A stretch of 64,000 bases of DNA from Cornus controversa (GCA_026545225.1 CM048845.1:1449001-1513000), one strand, 5' to 3'. Shown: positions 32,701 through 44,776, counted from the stretch's first letter. Numbers and translations are program-made. Notes: a model not told the origin generated them from the letters alone.

Positions 32701-33282
32701 TAAGTCCCTGCTAGACCTAACGGGGATGAATAAATCTTACAAGAACCCCAATAAATAATAGCTGAAATTATATTTTGATAATTCTAACAGCAATAAGAAG
32801 GGAGGGCAGAAATTAAAATTAAAACAACCACACAAGACATCAAGATTTACATGGAAAACTCCATAACAGAAAACCATTGGACATTTGGACCCTACACTAG
32901 GTAAATCAAATCCACTTTAATAATAATAATAAGAAGAATAAAAAGTATTGCAATCCTAGGTATTAGATTCTAAACCACATAGATATGCCTAAGAAACCTC
33001 ATATATGGACTTACACCAATCGCTCTACCCCAAGCTATGTTGTCAATCTACGAACCCATTACTTTCTCTTACTGTGATTAGATATCCTCTGCCAACAGTC
33101 CAACCATTTTTTTTTTATTTGGGTGTGATTCTCGGTGTTAAACTACTCGTTGCTCTTCAAATATACTGATTCAACACTCTGAATTATAACTCACTGATGC
33201 AGAGCAAGTGGAAGAGGACTTTCTTCAAACAGTTGAACATCACAAAAAGACTAGGCTGAGATTGCATTAATAGGAGCAGCAT
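29780..33282. other. Intergenic sequence, no gene or element recognised
   Basis: The short open frames have no domain content. I see no terminal repeats, PBS, or inverted repeats that can be defended. The right end (from about 33.2 kb) merges into the LTR of the next Ty3 element, whose outer boundary is uncertain. Confidence 0.5.
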
Positions 33283-33350
33283 TGCTTATGATTTTTAAGT
33301 CATTTATTTAAGTCTTAAATGTCTTAATTTTATGTTTATTGTTTGCCTTT

Positions 33351-33749
33351 TGTTATGTTGTGGCCCGAATTTTGTCTCAGCCCAGGTTGCGTTGCGACCC
33401 AATTTTAACTCAAAAAATGAAAAAAAATTATGACCCATTTTTTGCTTGCTGGTTTTGGACCCAGATTAAGACTCTCTTGTAACCCGATATATAAGGGCAT
33501 CTAAGGGTTTGGAGTGAGTAACGAGAGAAAACACTGAAAACGCAGAAAGAGTAAGAGTGATAGCTAGGGTTTGGATTTGAAACTTGTAATCTCCTGATTT
33601 TCGCATAGTAAAATCTTTCGCCAGATCTTCGTCGTGGACGTAAACACATCACCGAACCACGTAAATTATTGTGTTCTGTGTATTGTGCTTGTTTCGTTTT
33701 GTGTCGTATTTCGTGACTATGCTTGGTTCATCAACTATTTTTCACAACA
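33351..33749 (+). repeat. Left LTR of copia 33351-38162
   Basis: It starts TGTTATGTTGTGGCCC and ends ATTTTTCACAACA. It contains TATATAAGGG (33490-33499), a likely TATA region shared with the right LTR, and a conserved segment GGTTTGGA..GAGTAACGAGAG downstream. Confidence 0.9.
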
Positions 33750-33781
33750 AATTAGTAATAGAGCTTTCTGTTTTAAGCTGG

Positions 33782-36700
33782 GATGTTGACCAAGTTTATG
33801 AAAATCGAGAAGTTTAACGACATAAACGACTTCAACCTGTGTCGGGTTAAGATGCAAGCCATGTTGGTTCAACATAGGATATCCAAGGGCTAAAGGGAAA
33901 TGATGCACTGCCAGAAAAGTGGAACGATGATCAGAAAGCACACAGTGCAATTCTGTTGTGTTTAAGTAACAAAGTTTTGCAATAAGTTTTTCGTGAGACT
34001 ACGACGGATGGGCTGTGGAGCAAGTTGGAATCCCATTATATGACAAAGTCTCTTGCGAATCGCTTGTACCTAAAGAAGCGGTTGTTCACTTTTCAAATGC
34101 AGAAAGGTTTGTCTCTGAAAGACCATCTTGACAAGGTTAATGTTGTCATCATGGATTTGAAGAATATTGATGTTAAAATAGAGGATGAGGATCAAGCTAT
34201 TATTATATTATGTTCTCTACCACCCTCATACGAGAACTTTGTCGATATGATAATGTATGACAGAACTAATTTGTCCATGGAAGACGTGAAGGCATCTTTG
34301 AATTCTAAGGAGTTGCAGAGAATGACGTTTGAGGGCAATACAGAAAGTTCAACAGAAGGCTTGGTTGTTAAAGGGAGAACGAATCAAAAGAGAGGATCTA
34401 ACAGCAGAGGTCGTTCTAAGTTTAAGAACAAATTGAATGTGCTGAAATGCTTCACCTGTCACAAGGAAATGCACTTTAAGAGAGACTGTCGAGAGCGTAA
34501 GAAGGGAAAAGGAAAATCCTCCGAAGCCACTGGGGTGGCTGTTGCAGAGGATAATGATTCAGATGGTGGTAACGTTCTCACAATTTCTGCCCGTGGCTCT
34601 AGCAATGAGTGGATACTTGATTCGGGTTGCTCGTATCACATTTGTCCTAACGGGGACTGGTTTACCTCTTATCATTTCATTGATGGAGGGAAAGTTCTGA
34701 TGGGAATAATGTGTCATGCAAGGTTGTAGATATCGGTATTGTTCGAATGAAGATGTTTGACAATATAGTTAGAACACTAACTGATGTCAGGCATGTTTCA
34801 AAACTGAAGAATAATTTGATTTTCCTGGGTACGCTGGATTCCATCGGCTGCAGTTACAAGGCTGAAGGTGGAGTCATTAAGGTTTCAAAGGATGCTCTTA
34901 TGGTGATGAAGGGACTGAAGCAACATGATTTGTATACTCTGCACAATTACAAGTTCTGCTACAGTATCATCTTCGGATCCGGATTTAGATACTACCAGGT
35001 TGTGGCATTTGCAACTGGGGCATATAAGTGAGAGGAGGATGGATATTCTGAGTAAGCAGAGTCTGCTTGGTGGTCAGAAAACCGGAAAGCTGGATTTCTG
35101 TGAGCATTATGTCTTCGGAAAACAGTGCAGAGTGAAGTTCAATACGAGAATTCATAGGACCAAGGGCACAGTGGATTATATCCATTCTAATCTTTCGGGT
35201 CCTTCTCAAGTTAATTCACATTGTGGTGGTAGATATATGATGACGTTAATTGATGTTTTTTCTCGAAAAGTTTGAGTTTATATTCTGAAACACAAGAATG
35301 AGGCCTTTGTCACGTTCAAGTAGTGGAAGACCTTAATTGAAAAGCAGACTGAAAAACAGGTTAAGCGCTTGAGGACAGACAACGGTTTGGAATTCTGTGA
35401 TAGAGAATTTAATGAGTTTTGCAAGACTCATAGGATTGTGAGACACCGCACAGTGAGGAAAACTTCACAGCAGAATGGAGTTGCAGAACAGATGAACAGA
35501 CATTATTGGAGAGAGCACAGTGTATGTTGTCCAATGCTGGGTTAAACAAAATGTTCTGGGCTGAATCTGTTTCCACAGCTTGTTTCTTGGAAAATCGGTC
35601 TCCATCGACTGTAAGACTCTGGAGGAGGTATAGTCTAGTTCTTCTGTTAGTTAAGTAATATGAGAACATTTGGGTGTCCAATGTATGCTCATGTCAATGA
35701 GGGGAAGCTTGAACCAAGGGCTAAGAAGTGCATATTTCGTGGTTATGAGCCCGGGATCAAGGGATATAGATTGCGGTGCCCAGATGCTTGAGGAAAGAAA
35801 TTACTTGTTAGCAGAGATGTGACATTTCATGAGCCTTTGATGCTTACTCCGTAGAAGGAGGTAGTTGATTCAATTACAGATCAGGGTGCCAGTAAGCAGG
35901 TGAAGCTATCAGAGTTTCAGTTAAAGAGTGTTCCTTATCAGTCGAATGATGAGCATGTGCAGTTTCAGGTTGAAGAAGAAGATGCGCAGTTGCAGTGGTA
36001 CAATGTGGCTAGAGATAGACCGAGGAGAGAGATTAAGCCACCTCAAAAGTATGGCTTTTCACATGCTGATTCGATTGCTTATGCACTTAGTGTGGCAGAG
36101 TATTGATGAGTAGATATCGTGTACTTATTATAAGGCCATCACGGGTAGAGAGTCATCACAGTGGTCTGTTGCCATGAGTGAGGAGATTGAGTCTCTTCAT
36201 AAGAACCAGGCTTGGGAGCTAGTCCAAAAGCCTAAGGGCTAGAAGATTGTGGGCAGTAAATGGGTCTTCAAGAAAAAGGAATGAACTTTAGGAGTAAAAG
36301 ATGCGAGGTTCAAGGCACGCTTGGTGGCAAAGGGCTATACACGGAAGGAAGGGGTGGACTTCAATGAAATTTTCTCTCCTGTTGTGCAATCTAATCGTTA
36401 CTTGCTATGGTTGCTCTGTATGACTTAGAGGTTAAGCAACATTGATGTCAAGACTGCATTCTTGCATGGAGAGTTGGAAGAGCAGATTTATATGCATCAG
36501 CTTAAGGGGTTTGAGATTCTGGGAAAGGAAGACCATGTTTGCCTACTAAAGAAGTCCTTGTATGGGCTGAAGTAGTCTCCTAGATAATGGTACAAGCGAA
36601 TCGACATCTTTATGGTTCGGAGTGGCTATTGTAGGAGTGAGTTTGACAGCTGTGTGTATCACAGGAGGCTCTCAGATGGTTTGTATTTGTACTTGTTTTA

Positions 36701-37680
36701 TATTTATGACATGTTGATAGCTTGCAGAAACATGTCAGAAATCAACATGTTGAAGGCTCAGCTTAGTGGTGAATTTGAAATGAAAGATCTAGGTGCCGCA
36801 AAGAGGATTTTGGGTATAGAGATTTACAGAGACAAGGGATCGAGCAAATTGTATTTGTCATAGAAGAAATACATTAAGAAGGTGCTGGAACGCTTCGGTA
36901 TACAAGCATCAAAGCCTATGAGTAATCCATTGGCAGCCCACTTCAGACTTTCGACAAAATTGTCACCACAGACCGAGGAGGTGGAGCATATGTCTCGTGT
37001 TCCTTATGCTAGTGCAGTTGGTAGCATCATGTATGCTATGGTGTGCACTAGGCCAAACATTTCAAATGCAGTTAGTGTAGTGAGCAGATACATGGATAAA
37101 CTTGGGAAGGTTCATTGACAAGCTGTAAAATGGATATTGAAAATATTTGTAAGGCACTGCAGATATTGGATTAGTCTATGACAGAGGCAACAACACATTT
37201 GGAAGTGTTGTTGGATATGTTGATTCAGATTATGCTAGAGATCTTGATAGGAGGAGGTCCTTGACAAGGTATGTCTTTACTCGTTGTGGGAGTGTGATCA
37301 GTTGGAAGGCGACTTTGCAATCTACAGTTGCATTGTCTACTAAAGAGGCTAAGTATATGGCTGCCACAGAGGCAGTGAAGGAAGCTATATGGCTTAGAAG
37401 CTTGGTTAGTTATCTGGGCTTGCAGCAGAATGATTTAACTGTATTTTGCGACAGCCAGACTGAGTGCTATACATCTGACTAAAAATCAAATGTTCTACGA
37501 GAGAACCAAGCATATTGATGTTAGGTTGCACACTTCATCAGAGATGTGATTGCACAAGATGCTATTGTAGTGAAGAAAATTGGGACAGCAGAGAATCTGG
37601 CAGATATGATGACTAAGGTCATTCCTACTATCAAGTTCAAACACTATTTGAGCTTGATTGGTGTTTACAGTTTATAAGGC
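33782..37680 (+). pseudogene. Ty1/copia gag-pol remnant
   Basis: Collinear fragments: Gag (from about 33785; longest frame 34025-34729) with zinc knuckle [14 protein letters not shown] (CX2CX4HX4C); protease [11 protein letters not shown] (about 34614); GAG-pre-integrase LWHLQLGHISERR (35000s) and integrase YIHSNLSGPSQ...LIDVFSRKV with RLRTDNGLEF (about 35367) and QQNGVAE; RT from WVFKKK to an active-site region reading FYIYDMLIA (36690s), where the first of the two catalytic aspartates is replaced by tyrosine; and RNase H traces (about 37210-37460, LSTKEAKYMAATEA, CDSQ). At least ten stops or frame changes are scattered through it. It is inactive. The missing catalytic Asp alone would abolish RT activity. 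Confidence 0.88.
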
Positions 37681-37758
37681 CCTTAGGGGAATACAAAGGA
37701 GGCGAAAGGAGTAGCTTGGATTATGAAGCTTGGCGAAATTCAAGCCAATGTAGAGATT

Positions 37759-38162
37759 TGTTATGTTCTGGCCAAAATTTTGTCTCGACCCGAGTCGCAC
37801 CCGAAAAATAGGCTTTGTGTGGCCTTAAGCCACTAAAGCCACGGGTGACCCGTTTTTCGCTTGAGAGATTTGGACCCAAATTAGGACTCTCTTGTAACCC
37901 AATATATAAGGGCATCTAAGGGTTTGGAGTAACGAGAGAAAACACTGAAAACGCAAAAAGAGAGTGAGAGAACGAGAGCTAGGGTTTGGGGTTGAAACTT
38001 GTAATCTCCTAATTTTCACATAGTGAATCTTTCGCCTGATCTTCGCCGTGGGCGTAGGCACATCGTCAAACCACGTAAATTCTTGTGTTCTGTGTGTGTG
38101 CTTGTTTCGTTTTGTGTCGTATTTCGTGATTGTGCTTAGTTCATCGGCTGTTTTTCACAACA
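37759..38162 (+). repeat. Right LTR of copia 33351-38162
   Basis: It starts TGTTATGTTCTGGCC and ends GTTTTTCACAACA, then CCTTT. It is preceded by GCCAATGTAGAGATT, a weak polypurine region. Compared with the left LTR it carries a short extra block (GGCTTTGTGTGGCC, near 37811). Confidence 0.9.
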
Positions 38163-38249
38163 CCTTTAGCTCTGGTTAGAATATCTTTGTCATTTTGCTT
38201 TTATTTAATAAGTCATGGGTCTATTAAGTGAGTCATATAACCATTTAAG

Positions 38250-39673
38250 CAAGGTTGTTAGGATCAAGATTCTACGTAGGATCGGTGGGGGTTCGGTAGA
38301 ATCGGAATCGTAAAATCGAATCATGAATCGTAAGATTCTACAAAACTAGTAGAAAAACAATTCAAACTAACGTTTTAAACAATAATACCTCTAAAATATA
38401 GCAACAATAAGCACAAAACACAAAAATATATAAAAATACCACTCGAAATATAGTTAGGCATAAATTTAAACATTTATCTAAGAGAATGTAGCTCAAATTT
38501 TCTCCATAACCATCCCCTATCCCCTGCAACTAACACTTAAATACTGATTCAATCTAGAAAATATAAATATATTTAGACATCTAAGACTTTTTGAATAGCC
38601 ATTCTTTTTTCAGTTTAATTTTTATTTTTATTTTTTTAGTTACATATCTCAATCATGTAAGGATCCACCTTTGTATCTCATTATTATTTTGTTGTAATAT
38701 TTGAAAGATATATTGCTCTTGAAGAACTCAATTTGTGACTAAGTTTCGAAATCCAGTAAATATGTATCATCAATATTAATGTGTGCCTTATTTGTTTAGA
38801 GCAATACATGTTTCATTGTCGGTGCTAGACTTCGCAGACAATAATCAACTATTCAGATGAAAAATAAACAGCATTGAAAATTTGTACTCCTTTAGAATAA
38901 TTAAGGCAATGGATATACAAGCATCAATGAAAATTAAATATGGTAAAAATATTATAGAAATTAGAATACGCCGTTGATTGATTGTGTTCTTACTTCTTGC
39001 ATTGCACCATTAACGACCCATACACACTAAGACAGTGAGTGACACTTTTTTAATTGCTTATAATTTCTTTTTATAACATAATAGAGTGTTGGGTTATTGG
39101 TTAAGAAGAGAGAGAAGAGAAAACAGAGTGTAATGGATAGAGTTCGCAGAAGATGTGTATCTTTGACTTTGAAGAGGAGCTTGTCGGAGAAGCTGGTGGT
39201 TGGAGCTAGTTGGAGAGACTTGACGAGGTCACGTTGATTGATTGCTGCAGTTTGGTAAAGCCGTAGAAGGCAAAAAGAGAGTGAAGAAGAGAAGAAACTT
39301 CAAGCTCTAGAATCCTAGATCATATTATATTTTTAATACTTTGGTAACTTTAGTTTTAAATTTTTTTTTTTTTTTTGTCTTTTGTAAGTAAATTGGGGCC
39401 AAAATGGTTGGTTTCCTAACTTATTTAAGTTGTGGCCCAAGTAACTACACAAAACCCAAATAACTTATTTAAGTTTTTGGCCCAAATTGCTTGTTGTGTG
39501 GAATCGGTAAAATCGCGTAGAATCGAAGAATTCTACGATTCTACATGGGATTTTACTGATTCTACTAAAATTCTAATCCAGAAAAGATTTAGGTGCCATT
39601 TGGATTGTTTTGTTGATTTTGGATTGTAGAATCGTAGGATTCTACGATTCGAATCGGGATTTTGACAACCATG
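38250..39673. mobile_element. Non-autonomous hAT element with perfect 8-bp target duplication
   Basis: The termini are CAAGGTTGTTA and TGACAACCATG (inverted with two mismatches). CATTTAAG flanks both sides (38242-38249, 39674-39681). GATTCTACG/CGTAGAATC and GAATCG words are repeated in both subterminal regions on both strands. No transposase remains. It is 1424 bp. It lies in the Ty3 LTR that also hosts the copia. Confidence 0.9.
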
Positions 39674-40061
39674 CATTTAAGGGCTACTTTGTCATTTTTA
39701 GTGTCTTTTATTCTGTTGGACATAATATTAGCTCTTAGATTATATTTATATGAAGGGTTAGGATTGAATCTTTGCTAGGGCATCTCTTGTGGCTTATAAA
39801 AGGGTTGTTCTAAGTTGTATTTAGCAGCTTTTGGTATTATCAATATATTTAACCAGCTATCGCAGCTTTCTACCTCTTCTTTTCTTTTGGGATTGAGTTG
39901 TGGGTGTTAAGCTATTCTCTAACTTGAACTAGCTCTCTGTTTTCCCTTCTTATAGATTTATTCTCTCTTTCAAAGTTGATTGCATTAGTTGGTATCAAAG
40001 AAAGTTCTAGTCCAGGGATTTTGTGTTGGGTTATCAGATTTCTCTTGTAGGTTTTGCAACA

Positions 40062-42040
40062 TGCCACCAACAAGAAGAAATCCACCTCGCAGACCAGTTG
40101 TTCGATCAGGATGCAGCAATTGATCAACAACAAGTGCTTGTTGTGATAGAAGATCTAAGAAGGCAGATTGAAGCTTTAGCCCAGCACGTTGCGCAAACCC
40201 CAGTCCGTTCTCGAGATGGCGTTGAGTCTAAGGAGGAGGACTATCTGGAAGAGGATTTTGTAAATCTTTTTTGCAGAAATACAGCAACCAGACCAGCACC
40301 TATTCCATTTTATGAAAGGCGTTAGGATGGTGGTTTCAAGGTGGAAATTCCTAAATTTGCAGGAGATCTTAATGGAGAAAGTTTCATTGATTAGTTATCT
40401 ACTATGAAAAGAGTCTTTGACCTGAACAATGTACCCGAAGAAAAAAAGGTGAAATTGGTCGTAGTGAAACTAAGGGGAAGAGCATCAGCTCAGTGGGAAC
40501 AGTTCATTATGACACGACAAAGACAAGAAAAGCCCAAGATTGTTGATTGGGAAAAGATGCGAAAGAAGCTAAGGGAGACTTTTCTTCCTTACACCTATAC
40601 CCAGTCAATGTTTCAAAGGCTGCAAAATTGTCAACAAGGAAGCAAGAGTGTTGATGAATATACTAAGGAATACTTTGAACTTGTTCTCAGGAATAAGTTA
40701 AATGAAAGTGAGGAACCGAAGGTTGTAGGGTATATAAGGGGATCACAAGTTAATTTGCAAGATATATTGAACCAACAAGATATTTGGAATGTTTCTCAAG
40801 CTTACCAGTGTGCCAATGCTGCAGAAATTCAATAACCAAGAGGGACGCATAGAGTACCAAATAATCATGTTAATCCTAAGCGGGCTACTAATTCTAATGG
40901 GCAATCTCATGGGACTGTTGCTAAAAATCGACCAACAACAACAGTGCCTCAAAGTGACAACAATATAGCCCCTCAATCACGGTCAAGTGGTGGAGCATCT
41001 GTTGGTAAACCACAACCCAGCGAGGCAAAAGTTAAATTGCAGAAATGTGGAGCAACAAGACACAAGTCGGCTAAATGTCGAAAAGCAAACAGCCGTGAAG
41101 GAAAACAACTTCTCATTGAAGAATGTGAAGAAGAAGAACAATCACAAGAAGAAGAGGAACCTATTTATGATGACAATGACGAGGATGTTGTTGTTAAAGG
41201 AGACATGGGGCTTTCTCTTATGATGCGAAAGTCCTTCATAGCACCATGACACGAAGATCCTGAGGATTAGCTGCGACATAATATTTTCCAAACCATTTGT
41301 ACCATTGGTGGTCATGTTTGCAAGCTAATTATAGATAGTGGAAGTTATGAAAACATCATTTCTCAAGAAGCGGTGACAAAGTTAAATCTATCCATGGAAG
41401 CACATACTCAACCTTACAAACTTTCTTGGTTCAAGAAAGGGAATGAGTTATCAAACACTAAACGATGCTTGGTTAATTTATCTATTGGTAATAGGTACTT
41501 TGATAGTATGGTGTGATGTTGTGGCAATGGATGCATGTTATGTCTTGTTTGGTCGACCTTGGCAATTTGATAATAAGGTGCAACATGATGGCTACAAAAA
41601 CACTTATACCTTCTATAAGGATAAGAAAAAGATAATATTGGTTTCATCTAAAAAGGTTATGTGCGTGAAAGCATGAGTCCATGTGTTGTACCAGCTTTAT
41701 TGATTCCAATGAAAGATGGGAGTTAGAGAATGTGTACTGACAGTAGAGTCATCAACAAAATTACCCATTGAAATAAAAATTTCCTATCCCTCGGTTAGAA
41801 GACATGCTAGATCATCTTTCGAGAGCCAAAGTGTACTCAAAAATTGATCTGAAAAGTGGATACCACCAGATTAGAATTTGCCCTGGGGATGAGTCAAAGA
41901 CAGCTTTCAAAACTCGTGAGGAGTTGTATGAATGGATGGTTATGTCATTTAGTTTATCAAATGCACCAAGCACTTTTATGTGTACGATGAAATCATGTGC
42001 TAAAACTTTAAATTGGGAAGTTTGTTGTGGTGTATTTTGA
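40062..42040 (+). pseudogene. Ty3-type gag-pol, 3'-truncated in reverse transcriptase
   Basis: Gag begins at ATG 40062 but is broken early; its frame then runs with single stops (40323, 40393) through LRGRASAQWEQF and FLPYTYTQSMFQRL. The zinc-knuckle region (LQKCGATRHKSAKC, about 41036-41077) has lost one Cys. An acidic linker EEEEQSQEEEEP follows. The protease shows IIDSGSYENIISQ (about 41329). RT motifs are [13 protein letters not shown] (about 41840-41878) and SLSNAPSTF. The coding region stops at about 42036, before the catalytic YxDD, where filler-like DNA begins. RNase H, integrase and 3' LTR are absent. It is related to, but distinct from, the Ty3 remnant at 25-29 kb. Confidence 0.82.
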
Positions 42041-42062
42041 ATTTGCCCTGGGGAAGTTTGTT
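42037..42062. other. Breakpoint filler DNA at the truncated Ty3 end
   Basis: The junction contains GAATTTGCCCTGGGGA, identical to 41874-41889, fused to GGGAAGTTTGTT, identical to 42015-42026. Short copies of nearby sequence at a junction are typical of template-switching end-joining repair. Confidence 0.6.
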
Positions 42063-42894
42063 AATCATAAGCTCAGCTCGTTTGTTCACGAACATGTTCG
42101 TGAACGAGGTTGTCAAACAGCTTGTTTTGGGCTCCTAAATATATACATTTTTATATATATGTATAGGATATTTTAAGTAGACTTGTGAATTATTATATTT
42201 CATTTTAACCCATTATAAAGGCCAAGTCCAATGCAGCCTAACCCAAATTAGCTCATAATTTTTCATCCATTTTGAAATTTAAAAAGCCCAAGCCCCAAAC
42301 CCATCACTATTATAGCCCATCTGTATGGAAACCCTAATCTTTATTCCCTTTTCTTACTCAAGCTTTCTCATTCCTCATAAACCTTAACAGCAACAACCCC
42401 AGTGAACCGATTCCCAGCATCCACGATGATTAGTCAACAATCCAACCGTCGGCCTTCATTCTCAAGCAGCAATTGTTCATCGATGATGCAACCGATGGCA
42501 TCCATTCATATTTGCAACATATTATTGCGAATCAAGTGAGTGCTCTCTCTCCTTTCCTCTCCTCTCCTCTCCTCTCCTCTTCTCTCCTCTTAAATCTTGT
42601 CTAACCCATATGATTTCTCTTATATTGGCATGAATCATGAATGTAATTTGGAGCTTTACAGTTGTATTGAACAATACATATATATACCCCCACACACACT
42701 TTCATTCATCAATACATAGACAATAATGGATAAATGAGCTCGACCGAGCCGAGCTCGAGCTCATTCAAACACTGCTAAACTAAGCTCAAGCTCAACCAGA
42801 GAAAGCTCAGTTGAGCTTGAGCCCTCCTATGAAGTTGACGAGTCGAGCCCGAACATCCCAAAGCTCGGCTCGACTCTGATCTATTACAGCCCTA
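42063..42894. mobile_element. hAT-type element fragment, left end missing
   Basis: The right end TTACAGCCCTA and subterminal GAGCTCGAGC/GCTCGGCTCG words on both strands are typical of plant hAT MITEs. The matching left terminus is absent: the fragment begins at the breakpoint after the truncated Ty3. The interior holds a 22-bp perfect palindrome (42084-42105) and a CCTCT microsatellite (about 42552-42590). Confidence 0.5.
42552..42590. repeat. (CCTCT)n microsatellite
   Basis: About seven imperfect CCTCT units in tandem. Confidence 0.85.
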
Positions 42895-43211
42895 CATAGG
42901 AGTATACATCATCCAGAGTAGGGAATGAAGACAAGACCAACAAATGAACACGAGAATACGCAAACTCGTCATTCAATCCAGCAAGAAACTAAAATACCTA
43001 ATTCTTCTCCACAATCCCCACATACAAAATTGCATCCTCTGGATCCTTCAAGAGTGGAAGGAATCATAATATGACATCTCCCAAATAGCACGAATTTGGC
43101 GATGTAACCTGAAATTGTTGAGTCACTTAGAGTAATCCTGGTGATATCTCACCGTAACTGGAAAATCCTGGCTGTATTCTACCTCTGGGAATAAGTGCGT
43201 TGTAGTAAAAA

Positions 43212-43535
43212 TTAAATCTGCTTAGCGATCTTCATAAATATAAAGCCAATGGCTATATTTAGCTGCATTGAATTGACTAGCCAAGACATAACCATGGCGT
43301 TATCTGCAAAGCACTGTGGATATGTCTTGTCTGACTCAGCTGGCTCTTTCTCAAGACCAATAAGATAGTTAATCTTGCCTTTGCCACCAATAAACATCCT
43401 AGGAGACTGTGCCCAAATCAAATAGTTGAAACCATCCAACTTCAGTGTGGTGATAAGTCCTGGATTCTCTGATGAGTTGGTGGAAAAAATAGCACCACCA
43501 CCCATAGAACTCAAGCTATAAGAATTAATAGTCAA
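43212..43535 (-). pseudogene. Copia Gag N-terminal fragment
   Basis: The minus-strand frame of 107 aa contains LDGFNYLIWAQSPRMFIGGKGK and NAMVMSWLVNSMQLNI. These are the conserved N-terminal Gag motifs also present in the copia at 44777 (NGRNFLQWSTSVQM, SIVMAWIINSMNDNI). The reading frame starts with a plausible ATG but ends after KIAKQI; no other Gag or pol sequence follows on that strand. No LTR was found. It is a different family from the 44-49 kb element, judged by moderate similarity only. Confidence 0.75.
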
Positions 43536-44487
43536 GGACTCTGAAACTGCTATACTTTATCACATGACAATAAATAACTCCAAAACACCACAAATCCTGT
43601 CAACTAATCAAAGTGTCTCCTCAAACCATAAACAATCAAAAATGTCTCCTCAGACCATTCCCGAAAGTCCAAATACAGACTTTTTTTTAGGAGCGTTGCC
43701 CGCTTTCATACAATCGGACAGCCTCCTTCTCAATATTCGGAACCTCTCTATAAACTGACAATAATTTACTAAAGCCCTTCTAGGTGTTGGAGACTAACTA
43801 TACCAACTTACCCAACCTTAGAAGAGTTAATAAAAAAACCTTGAAAACTTAAAAATACCTACTTTTAATTACAAAATAGCAACTCACAAGATCATGTGCA
43901 TTCAACGTTACAGGGTGTCAGAGAACCTAGGGTGGATGTCACACAAGCTGCAAGTGACGAAGCAGAAGCTGGAAGATAAAATCTCACACTGAGATTATAG
44001 CGAAGCAAAAGCTTCAAACTCAAAAGAGTTACAATATTTCTCTCAATTCTTCATTTCATTATGTTTTAATGGATTGTCCTTCCGAATACATGCATATTTA
44101 TAGTTGTAACTACCAGATGTTACGAATCTACAATCGGTGTTTTACCGTCTTTTTTTTTGCTTTTGCAGTGATGCGCCAAATATATTTTCTTCCTTCTCCA
44201 GTGTCACATTGTTTCTTTATCGACTCCGCACAACACGATTGCTTCCTCTTTCTTCTTTATTGCTAATCATGCATACACTATTTTGAACTATTCATTTATC
44301 ACACCCTTGTTGTTTATTTTTTTTCTTACAACACCTACACATGACACATACACACATATCTATGTTATATATATATATATACACACACACACACGAAACA
44401 CTCTTTTTTTTCTTTCTTCCATATTTATGGTGTAGACACCACATGTTTCACCTTAATTATTGCATACTATATAGATATATATATAGA
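43536..44487. other. Intergenic sequence
   Basis: No gene is seen. (TA)/(CA) microsatellites lie near 44366-44395 and 44470-44485. It may include the untranslated leader of the minus-strand Gag fragment, but no PBS is visible. Confidence 0.45.
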
Positions 44488-44746
44488 TGTTGGATATTTT
44501 CGAATTTATTAATTGAATTTAAGTTTAAGCTCTTATCTGTTCAGGTTGTTAGGGAGAAAGTTATGATAAGATTTGTTTAGATTTAAATTTTAAATGTTTC
44601 AGTTCCTAAGATTAAGGCTAAAGGTTAGCTTCCTATACTCTGTTATACTCTGTTTTTTAGTCTATAAAACAAAGTGTATCTCTTACTGTATTCAATAAGA
44701 TTGGAAGAATAATTCGGCCCATATTTCTCTCCTATTTCTTTCTTCA
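44488..44746 (+). repeat. 5' LTR of copia 44488-49296
   Basis: 259 bp, TGTTGGATATTTTCG to TTTCTTTCTTCA. CTATAAAAC (44661-44669) is a plausible TATA box. Confidence 0.92.
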
Positions 44747-44776
44747 TGGTATCAGAGCTAGGGGTAGTCGAGAGAA

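Larger units (their letters stand above)
33351..38162 (+). mobile_element. Complete but decayed Ty1/copia retrotransposon with perfect target duplication
   Basis: Left LTR 33351-33749 (399 bp) and right LTR 37759-38162 (404 bp), both TGTTATGTT...CACAACA. CCTTT flanks both sides (33346-33350, 38163-38167). A mutated PBS follows the left LTR (ATTAGTAATAGAGC, 33751-33764). It belongs to the same family as the antisense relic at 6.5-9.4 kb. The LTRs differ by many substitutions and indels, so it is older than the copia at 44488. Confidence 0.92.
33283..39984 (+). repeat. 5' LTR of a Ty3-type element, split by a copia and a hAT
   Basis: The LTR pieces are about 33283-33350, 38168-38249 and 39682-39984. 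They become contiguous once the copia (33351-38162 plus TSD) and the hAT (38250-39673 plus TSD) are removed. The inner end is TTGATTGCA at 39976-39984, followed by a PBS-like TTGGTATCAAAG at 39989-40000. The outer end is an estimate from where LTR-like sequence begins. No 3' LTR is present because the element is truncated at about 42.04 kb. Confidence 0.6.
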
